Positions 15,692 to 20,794 of a DNA stretch of 20,794 bases are shown here, in pieces. The stretch lies in the NCBI GenBank assembly GCA_003445035.1, contig DLVV01000119.1, forward strand, positions 497 to 21,290. Reading direction: 5' to 3'. The notes under the pieces were generated by a model that was not told the origin of the DNA, did no database searches, and was given only the letters and a program-made list of their open reading frames with translations. The first letter of the stretch is position 1; the number at the start of each line of letters is the position of its first letter. The translations under genes were made by a program, and so were the position numbers. The stretch is from Planctomycetaceae bacterium (lineage in GTDB: Bacteria > Planctomycetota > Planctomycetia > Planctomycetales > Planctomycetaceae).

Positions 15692-16954
15692 ATGAGGGGC
15701 TACGTTCGGTTCGTACTGGCCGTGGCGCTGTTTGTCCCGCCGGCCATGGCCCAGGGTAAAGCCGGCAAGACCGATCGTTCGAAGTCCGCCGATGCCATCG
15801 AGTGCTCGGTGACCTCGGGACAACTGGACAAGTTGAACGGTTCTCCGGCGGAGTTGGTCCTGGTGAATGGTAAGCGGATCAAGGATGTCACGATCGTGAA
15901 ATTCGTCCGCGGGTCGAACAAGGACACCGTGCGAACGGTGGTCTATCTTCGGCCCAAGAGAAAAACGGCGAGCCGGTTGCGGGCGGGTGCCCTGGTCCGG
16001 ATCGTCGCTGCCGAGAGAGCCTACGACCTTGTGGCTGTGCCGGCCCTGAAAGCCTGGATGCTGGTGGACGTTGACGAGAAGACAAAGGCGGTGTCGGCGC
16101 GTCTGAAGGCGAAAGGGCGTCAGGTGTGGCCGAAACTCTCAGCCGAGCAGCAGGCCGACGCGGTCCGGGAGCACAAGAAGTTCCTGGCGGATGTTCGCCG
16201 GAAATTTTCCGGCCTTCCCCTGAGACTCTACGAGACGAAGTTTTTCCTGTTCCTCACGGACATGCCGGCAGCCCAGATCGGTGTCTACATCGCACACCTG
16301 GACAAAATGAGCGTCGAATTGGGCAAACGGTTCGGCGTTCCACCGGGGGAGAACATCTGGCGAGGCAAGGCGGTCTTTGTCGTGTTCGTCAACCAGGCTT
16401 CGTTTGTCCAGTTCGAGACGAGTGTCATGAAAATGCCCTTGGCTTCCACCAATCGCAAACAGGGGATTTGTCACCAGAACAACAGAAACGGGGATGTGAT
16501 CGTCGCCTGTCACCGAGGCAACGATCCGAATTACTTCGCCCAGGTGCTGGTGCACGAGACAACCCACGGATACCTTCACCGCTTCAAGTCGTCGGCCCGC
16601 GTTCCGTCCTGGTTGAACGAGGGCATTGCCGAATGGGTGTCGACGATCGTTGTGCGTTCCAGTCCCGCTCCCCTGAAGAGGCAGGCTGAAGCCGTCCTGC
16701 GGCTGAAGCAGACCGGCGTGGTGGGCCCGTCTTTTTTCGGGAAGAAGATCGAGTCGTGGCACTATGGCATTGCGTCACGAATCACCGACTCGATGATCAC
16801 GCAGAATTCGCGTGCGTTTGGTGCATGGATTGTTTCGATCAAGGAGGGGGTCGAGTGGTCCCAGGGTCTGCAGAAGACATTCGGTGTCACTCCGCAGCAA
16901 TTGTTGCTGCGTTACGGGCGAAGCATCGGCGTGCCGATGATCCGCCTCCAGTGA
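15692..16954 (+). CDS. Secreted HEXXH metalloprotease-like protein (gluzincin-type, DUF1570/peptidase MA-like)
   Basis: This protein has 420 residues. The ATG at 15692 is preceded by GAGGCGAGGAG and starts a signal peptide (MRGYVRFVLAVALFVPPAMAQ). A GTG at 15602, overlapping the upstream stop, would add 30 residues before the signal peptide and is less likely. Residues about 35-130 form a beta-rich region ('PAELVLVNGKRIKDVTIVKF'). The C-terminal half carries 'LVHETTHGYLH' (H288-E289-T-T-H292), the zinc-binding HEXXH, and 'WLNEGIAEW' with E310 as the probable third ligand 18 residues on. This is the layout of gluzincin-like planctomycete proteins. The protein is probably a periplasmic or extracellular peptidase with unknown substrate. 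It is likely co-transcribed with the SGNH gene 86 bp upstream. Confidence 0.75.
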   Translation: MRGYVRFVLAVALFVPPAMAQGKAGKTDRSKSADAIECSVTSGQLDKLNGSPAELVLVNGKRIKDVTIVKFVRGSNKDTVRTVVYLRPKRKTASRLRAGALVRIVAAERAYDLVAVPALKAWMLVDVDEKTKAVSARLKAKGRQVWPKLSAEQQADAVREHKKFLADVRRKFSGLPLRLYETKFFLFLTDMPAAQIGVYIAHLDKMSVELGKRFGVPPGENIWRGKAVFVVFVNQASFVQFETSVMKMPLASTNRKQGICHQNNRNGDVIVACHRGNDPNYFAQVLVHETTHGYLHRFKSSARVPSWLNEGIAEWVSTIVVRSSPAPLKRQAEAVLRLKQTGVVGPSFFGKKIESWHYGIASRITDSMITQNSRAFGAWIVSIKEGVEWSQGLQKTFGVTPQQLLLRYGRSIGVPMIRLQ

Positions 16955-16963
16955 TCCAGGCCC

Positions 16964-16977
16964 GCGAGAACTCTCGC
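16964..16977 (+). terminator. Short hairpin after the metalloprotease gene
   Basis: GCGAG-AACT-CTCGC forms a 5-bp stem (6 if the A-T closes) 9 bases after the TGA. No U-run follows. It is weak on its own but lies where the transcript should end before the TRAP operon. Confidence 0.3.
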
Positions 16978-16991
16978 ACACGGAGAACGTC

Positions 16992-17047
16992 CGGGGGGGC
17001 ACCATGGTGACAGGCGGGGGGAAGTCGTCATGATGACTACCGGGGGT
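16992..17047 (+). promoter_or_regulatory. G-run and palindrome array upstream of the TRAP operon
   Basis: Three modules follow one another. A C plus G7 run (16993-16999) is followed by the palindrome CACCATGGTG (17000-17009). A C plus G6 run (17016-17021) is followed by a 16-bp palindrome with a single G-T mismatch, AGTCGTCATGATGACT (17023-17038). A C plus G5 run (17042-17046) leads into the strong inverted repeat at 17048. The period is about 23-26 bp. The sequence is directly seen; protein binding is inference. Confidence 0.4.
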
Positions 17048-17068
17048 TCGATCACATGGGGTGATCGA
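17048..17068 (+). promoter_or_regulatory. Perfect 8-5-8 inverted repeat, candidate operator of the TRAP operon
   Basis: TCGATCAC, spacer ATGGG, GTGATCGA: eight matched bases on each side of a 5-base spacer, centred 54 bp before the dctP ATG. Its size and position fit a dimeric regulator site (GntR or LacI type), and it could also fold as an RNA hairpin. No regulator gene is encoded in the window. Confidence 0.55.
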
Positions 17069-17111
17069 TTCGCCCGGTCTGCCGGCAGCCATTCGTCATC
17101 GGAAACAGCTC

Positions 17112-18143
17112 ATGAAACAGACGACGTTTATCGCCCTGCTGGTTGTCGTGGTTGTCGGAATGATGGCCGTGGTATTTCTGCGTTCGAACACTCGGGGTGA
17201 GCCAGGAACGGAGAACACTTCACAGGACGTCCCGACGCTCAAAGGCGCCGTTCAGTTCGGCGAAGAGCACGCCTTCACGCGGACGATTCGCAAGTTCGAG
17301 GAACTCGTCAGAGAATACTACGGCAAGCCGGTCAACTTCGAACTCTATCTCAACAGCGAACTGGGACTCGAGAAGGACTACTTCGCCTACATGAGCCAGG
17401 GAATCTCGGTGGACTATGGCATCGTCTCACCGGCTCACATGTCCACGTTTTCCGAATCGGCACCGCTCATGGACATGCCGTTCCTGTTCCGAGATGTGGA
17501 TCACTGGAACAAGGTACTTGAGAGTGATGCGCTGGAGCCAATTGCCGAGGAAGTGTCCGAAAAGGCCGACGTCCGGCTGATTGGGTATGCCGGCGGTGGC
17601 ATCCGTAACCTGATCGTCAACAAGCCGGTCACCAACATGCAGGAGTTGAAGGGATTGAGCATGCGGGTGATGGGTGCTCCCATTCAAACCCGCATTTTCC
17701 AGGCGGTGGGGGCGGCCCCTTCGGTCATTGCCTACAGCGAGATCTACAATGCCATCCAGACCGGAGTCATCGAGGCGGCGGAAAACGAGGCGGCCGGAAT
17801 TCAGCAAATGAAGTTCTACGAGGTGGGCCCGGAAATCTCGGCGACCCGACACGCCATCACCGTGCGTCCCCTGTGTTTCAGCGGTAAGACGTTCCGGCGT
17901 CTGCCGAAGGGCCTGCAGGCGGCGATCATCAAGGCCGGACGTGAATCCGGCGCATTCGGTCGAGAACTTGAGTCCACCGAAGATGCCACGATCCTCTCGA
18001 GACTGGAGAAGGACAGCCGGTTGCGGGTCCATGAGTTCACTCAAAGAGACGAATTGATGAAACTCGCCGAACCGGTGAAAGCCGCGTACGCCAAGGAAAT
18101 CAAGGCCGAGAAGATCCTGGCTCGGATCAACGAACTGAAGTAG
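17112..18143 (+). CDS. dctP: TRAP transporter substrate-binding protein (DctP family)
   Basis: This protein has 343 residues. The ATG at 17112 has GGAA about 7 bases upstream and lies right before a hydrophobic N-terminus. The fold pattern is that of DctP: 'FGEEHAFTRTIRKFEELV', 'GISVDYGIVSPAHMSTF', 'LMDMPFLFRDVDHWNKVL', 'MQELKGLSMRVMGAPI' and 'SEIYNAIQTGVIEAAENEAAG'. R185 in 'MRVMGAPI' is the family's Arg that salt-bridges the carboxylate of the ligand, so the cargo should be a carboxylated small molecule. The N-terminal segment ('FIALLVVVVVGMMAVVFL', followed by 'RSN') lacks an AXA site or lipobox, so the protein may stay anchored by an uncleaved helix. It delivers substrate to the DctQ/DctM permease encoded next. 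The ligand cannot be read from sequence. Confidence 0.93.
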   Translation: MKQTTFIALLVVVVVGMMAVVFLRSNTRGEPGTENTSQDVPTLKGAVQFGEEHAFTRTIRKFEELVREYYGKPVNFELYLNSELGLEKDYFAYMSQGISVDYGIVSPAHMSTFSESAPLMDMPFLFRDVDHWNKVLESDALEPIAEEVSEKADVRLIGYAGGGIRNLIVNKPVTNMQELKGLSMRVMGAPIQTRIFQAVGAAPSVIAYSEIYNAIQTGVIEAAENEAAGIQQMKFYEVGPEISATRHAITVRPLCFSGKTFRRLPKGLQAAIIKAGRESGAFGRELESTEDATILSRLEKDSRLRVHEFTQRDELMKLAEPVKAAYAKEIKAEKILARINELK

Positions 18144-18184
18144 CCGGCGCAAAGAATTGTCGAGTGGCAATTGCCGCGCAGGCT

Positions 18185-18202
18185 GGGGGGCATTGGCTCC
18201 CC
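18185..18202 (+). promoter_or_regulatory. Hairpin between dctP and dctQ
   Basis: GGGGGG, loop CATTGG, CTCCCC forms a 6-bp stem with one G-U pair in the 107-bp gap between the dctP stop and the dctQ start. The perfect palindrome GGCAATTGCC (18166-18175) lies just before it. Such hairpins often shield the upstream mRNA or cause partial termination, giving more binding protein than permease. Confidence 0.4.
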
Positions 18203-18250
18203 GACGGTTCACATGCCGGGCAGCGTTTCTTTCTCCAACACCGCACTGAC

Positions 18251-18766
18251 ATGACAACAATCGCCAAGGTCACCCGGTCGTCGCTGGATCTCTACTTCCG
18301 GCTGCTGAAGGTCCTGTTGACGTTGCTCATGCTGTTGATGATCGTTCCGGTGTTGCTGCAGATTCTCTCTCGCTATTCGGGAATCATCCCCCGGTACATC
18401 TGGACCGAGGAGATCGCCAGGTTCTGTTTCGTCTGGATCATCATGATCGGTTCGATGATCGCGGTACGGGAAGAATCGCATTTCCAGGTCGATCTGCTGC
18501 CTCAGCCCGAAACGGATCGACAGGCAGCTTTCGGCAACCTGATCGTGCACGTTGGCATGATGCTGGTGGCGGTCGTGTTCGTCGTCTACGGCTTCGAGTT
18601 TGCCGAATTCGGGTTCCGGCAGCAGTCGGAGATGAGCGGCATCAACATGCTGAGCATCTACGTGGCGTTTCCGCTGGCAGGCGTGACCTGGGCGGTGTTT
18701 CTGCTGGAACGGATCGTCGTGGACGTGAAACGGATCTCGGGCCGATCCCGGGACTCGGAGACGTGA
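18251..18766 (+). CDS. dctQ: TRAP transporter small permease subunit (DctQ family)
   Basis: This protein has 171 residues and four predicted membrane segments, as the family requires: about 17-38 ('LLKVLLTLLMLLMIVPVLLQIL'), 'FCFVWIIMIGSMIAV', 'LIVHVGMMLVAVVFVVYGF' and 'IYVAFPLAGVTWAVFLLERI'. The DctQ hallmark 'WTEEIARFCFVW...AVREESHFQVDLL' is clear; the conserved 'REESHFxVD' faces the cytoplasm. It pairs with DctM to form the sodium-driven secondary transporter. An in-frame GTG at 18164 would add 29 residues without hydrophobic character, so the ATG at 18251 is preferred even though no good Shine-Dalgarno is seen. dctM starts 9 bases after the stop. Confidence 0.92.
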   Translation: MTTIAKVTRSSLDLYFRLLKVLLTLLMLLMIVPVLLQILSRYSGIIPRYIWTEEIARFCFVWIIMIGSMIAVREESHFQVDLLPQPETDRQAAFGNLIVHVGMMLVAVVFVVYGFEFAEFGFRQQSEMSGINMLSIYVAFPLAGVTWAVFLLERIVVDVKRISGRSRDSET

Positions 18767-18775
18767 GCCGAAACT

Positions 18776-20077
18776 ATGAGTCCGAGTGAAGCTGCCGTGA
18801 TCATGTTCGGCACGTTTGGCGTGCTGGTCGTCCTGCGGATTCCCGTGTCGTTCGCACTGGCACTTGCCTGCGTTCCCATGATGTTCCTCGATGATCGGCT
18901 GACGCCCATTTTGCTGATCAATGAAATGTGGAAGTCGTACAACTCGTTCATTCTGCTGGCGGTGCCGTTCTTTCTGTTAGCCGCCAACCTGATGAATGCG
19001 GCCGGAATCACCGAGCGACTGGTGAACCTGGCTCGAACGTCCGTCGGCCATTTGCCGGGCGGACTGGGTCACGTCAACGTGGTGGTGAGCATGCTGTTTG
19101 CCGGGATTTCCGGTTCGTCGACAGCGGATGCGGCCGGGATTGGCTCGCTGATGATCCCGGCGATGAAGAAGCAGGGATACGATTCCAGTTTTTCGGTGGC
19201 CATCACCGCATGTTCTTCGGTGATGGGTGTGATCATCCCGCCGAGCATCATGATGGTGGTGTGGGGCGGGCTGATGTCGGTTTCCATCGGCGGCCTCTTC
19301 ATGGCTGGGATCATTCCCGGGATCCTGATTGCGTTGCTGATGATGAGCACGGTCCTGGTGTACGCCAAGCGGCGGAATTATCCGGTCTACCAACGAGCGA
19401 CTCGGAAGGAGTTTTTTCAGGCGCTGGGCAGTGCGAGCCTGGCGCTGGTGACACCGGCGATCATTGTGGGCGGCATTGTCGGCGGATTGTTTACACCGAC
19501 CGAAGCGTCGGTGATCGCTGTCGTCTATTCCGCCGTGCTGGGCGGAGTCATCTACCGGTCCATCGAGCGAAGAGAATTCCCCAAGGTTCTCTACGAGTCG
19601 GCGAGGCTTGCGGCGATTTCGCTTTTCTGCATCGGGACGGCGTCGGCATTTGGCTGGCTTCTGGCCTACCACCGGGTGCCGCAGGCGGTGGTGGATGTCA
19701 TGGCCGGCTGGGGAACGGGATTCGTGTCCACAGGGTTCCTGATTGCCATGTCCTTCCTGTTTGTGGGCATGTTCATCGATGCGATTCCCGCCATCATCGT
19801 CCTGGGCACCGTACTGCTTCCGCTCGCCGACAAGGTGGGCATGCACCCGATTCACTTTGCGGTCATCGGAGTGATCTCCCTGGCTTTCGGCCTGGTCACT
19901 CCTCCGTACGGGCTGTGCCTGCTCATCTCGTGCTCGCTGGGCGAAGTCCAGGTGGTGAATGTCCTGAAAGACGTGGGGATCATCCTGGTACCGATGCTGA
20001 TTCTCCTGATCATCATCATCGTGTTTCCGGAGTTCGTGCTGTTTCTGCCACGGCTGATCACTCCGAAATTCCTCTGA
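18776..20077 (+). CDS. dctM: TRAP transporter large permease subunit (DctM family)
   Basis: This protein has 433 residues, the normal DctM length, and is almost entirely hydrophobic with about 11-12 membrane segments and two repeat halves. Family landmarks are 'YNSFILLAVPFFLLAANLMNAAGITERLVNLA', 'MLFAGISGSSTADAAGIGSLMIPAM' with the Ser/Gly-rich sodium-site hairpin, 'SSVMGVIIPPSIMMVVWGG', 'GGLFTPTEASVIAVVYS', 'GMFIDAIPAIIVLGTVLLPLA' and 'FGLVTPPYGLCLL'. It forms the transport channel and couples uptake to the sodium gradient in the inner membrane. It is separated from dctQ by 9 bases, so the two are tightly co-translated. A hairpin follows about 20 bases after the stop, and the next gene has its own ribosome-binding site. 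Confidence 0.95.
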   Translation: MSPSEAAVIMFGTFGVLVVLRIPVSFALALACVPMMFLDDRLTPILLINEMWKSYNSFILLAVPFFLLAANLMNAAGITERLVNLARTSVGHLPGGLGHVNVVVSMLFAGISGSSTADAAGIGSLMIPAMKKQGYDSSFSVAITACSSVMGVIIPPSIMMVVWGGLMSVSIGGLFMAGIIPGILIALLMMSTVLVYAKRRNYPVYQRATRKEFFQALGSASLALVTPAIIVGGIVGGLFTPTEASVIAVVYSAVLGGVIYRSIERREFPKVLYESARLAAISLFCIGTASAFGWLLAYHRVPQAVVDVMAGWGTGFVSTGFLIAMSFLFVGMFIDAIPAIIVLGTVLLPLADKVGMHPIHFAVIGVISLAFGLVTPPYGLCLLISCSLGEVQVVNVLKDVGIILVPMLILLIIIIVFPEFVLFLPRLITPKFL

Positions 20078-20097
20078 ATTTCTCCGGTTGTCAGCGA

Positions 20098-20118
20098 TCA
20101 CCGGCGAGTGTCCGGTGG
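20098..20118 (+). terminator. Hairpin after dctM
   Basis: CACCGG, loop CGAGTGT, CCGGTG gives a perfect 6-bp stem (7 with the outer T-G) about 20 bases after the dctM stop. No U-run follows; it could mark the end of the TRAP transcript. Confidence 0.4.
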
Positions 20119-20270
20119 CAGGCAGTTGTCCGCCGGCATCCCAACCTGCGACGGTGACCGCCGGCCGCGGAATTCTTGTCGGACGGTTGAGCGGACGGCG
20201 CGTTTCAACGACTCTACTGTGGTGGCCCGAGCACCGACTCTCCGTGGCGAAGTTTCCGAAGGACGTGAAC

Positions 20271-20794
20271 ATGTTGAAGCTGCCGAACGGTTTTCGTCGA
20301 GTCCTGTCCGCCTTTGCGATCGGCATCTGCCTGGCTCCGATGGCCGTCGCTGCCCAGCCGCGCGAGATCGGCAATGGGAAACAACTGTTCATCGATGACG
20401 AGATCATCCAGTCGGCCGACGATGTGGAATTCACCTTGAACCCGGCACGACGGGCCGAACGAGTGTTGCACCCCACCGATGCCTGGGCTCCCGCGGGCTT
20501 GGGATTCGTCAACGTCATTCGGGACGGCGATCAGTTCCGCATGTGGTACGAGGTGTGGAGCTACGTGGAAGAGATCCCGGGCCACTGGATGAGCCGCCTG
20601 TGTTACGCCGTGTCCAGGGACGGCATTCACTGGAAGAGACCCGCATTGCGCCAGGTCGTGTTTGCGGGCAGCAAGGAGAACAACATCATCTCCCTGGGCC
20701 ATCGTGGTTACGTGCACGGGCATCACGTGTTCATTGATCCCAACGCAAAGAGCCCCTCGAAGAAGTACAAGATGATCTTCGGAGATTTCTATCG
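20271..20794 (+). CDS. Secreted GH32/GH43-like five-bladed propeller protein, C-terminus cut off by the window edge
   Basis: The frame from the ATG at 20271 stays open to the end of the window, giving 174 residues. AAGGA lies 7 bases upstream. A signal peptide (MLKLPNGFRRVLSAFAIGIC, ending near 'AVAAQ') is followed by 'NGKQLFIDDEIIQSADDVEFTLNPARRAERVL', an opening I associate with planctomycete proteins annotated as glycosyl hydrolase family 32/43-like. Blade-like stretches follow: 'FVNVIRDGDQFRMWYEVW' and 'LCYAVSRDGIHWKRP', the 'MWYe...Ya.S.DGi.W.kP' pattern of five-bladed glycosidase propellers. Catalytic residues cannot be checked because most of the protein is missing. It follows the TRAP operon by 193 bp; whether it is co-regulated is unknown. 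A non-enzymatic sugar-binding propeller is the alternative. Confidence 0.7.
   Translation, partial: MLKLPNGFRRVLSAFAIGICLAPMAVAAQPREIGNGKQLFIDDEIIQSADDVEFTLNPARRAERVLHPTDAWAPAGLGFVNVIRDGDQFRMWYEVWSYVEEIPGHWMSRLCYAVSRDGIHWKRPALRQVVFAGSKENNIISLGHRGYVHGHHVFIDPNAKSPSKKYKMIFGDFY

Noticed and set aside
16993..17061. Possible G-quadruplex from four G-runs
   Set aside because: The loops between runs are about 11-20 bases, too long for a stable classical quadruplex; kept only as part of the palindrome array.
18977..20518. Long open frame on the minus strand (about 510 codons)
   Set aside because: It is antisense to dctM; the product is very His/Arg/Asp-rich, the mirror of hydrophobic codons, and dctM is certain.

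Overview
The window looks like part of a planctomycete chromosome (Pirellulales or a relative). This is inferred from several traits: fairly high GC, many secreted proteins with few Shine-Dalgarno sites, a secreted 'WPQWRGPNRDG' PQQ-like propeller, a LamG/propeller protein, and an abundance of unusual glycoside-hydrolase-like proteins. I see no tRNA, rRNA, CRISPR array, transposase or integrase. The only core housekeeping gene is lepA (elongation factor 4).

Layout from left to right. (1) On the minus strand are a phytanoyl-CoA dioxygenase-like gene cut by the left edge and, 30 bp upstream of it, a Gfo/Idh/MocA oxidoreductase; they probably form an operon. (2) Divergent from them is a plus-strand pair: a secreted GHL6/GH42-like glycosidase overlapping by 4 bp a cytosolic M81 (MlrC-type) metallopeptidase, followed by a strong hairpin. 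(3) A secreted protein of unknown function lies on the minus strand, divergent from a secreted PQQ-like beta-propeller, which is followed by a divergent GH29 (alpha-L-fucosidase-like) protein. (4) On the minus strand are lepA and a small TPR lipoprotein. (5) After a 524-bp gap the plus strand carries a LamG protein with a seven-repeat propeller inserted in it, a membrane-anchored SGNH hydrolase, and a secreted HEXXH metalloprotease-like protein. (6) A complete TRAP transporter follows (dctP, dctQ, dctM), preceded by a dense set of palindromes and G-runs. (7) The right edge cuts a secreted protein that looks like a GH32/43-type propeller.

How the genes may work together (inference): most products are exported and carbohydrate-related (GHL6, GH29-like, mutarotase-like, LamG/propeller, GH32/43-like). 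The TRAP system imports a carboxylated small molecule, possibly a sugar acid. The oxidoreductase, dioxygenase and M81 enzyme would act in the cytoplasm. The TRAP substrate cannot be read from the sequence, and no transcriptional regulator is encoded in the window.

The most unusual items are the propeller nested inside a LamG jelly roll with an apparent 'velcro' closure, the TRAP upstream region with a perfect 8-5-8 inverted repeat, the translationally coupled glycosidase/M81 pair, and the hairpin between dctP and dctQ. None is proven to be a new system; each is offered with a test.
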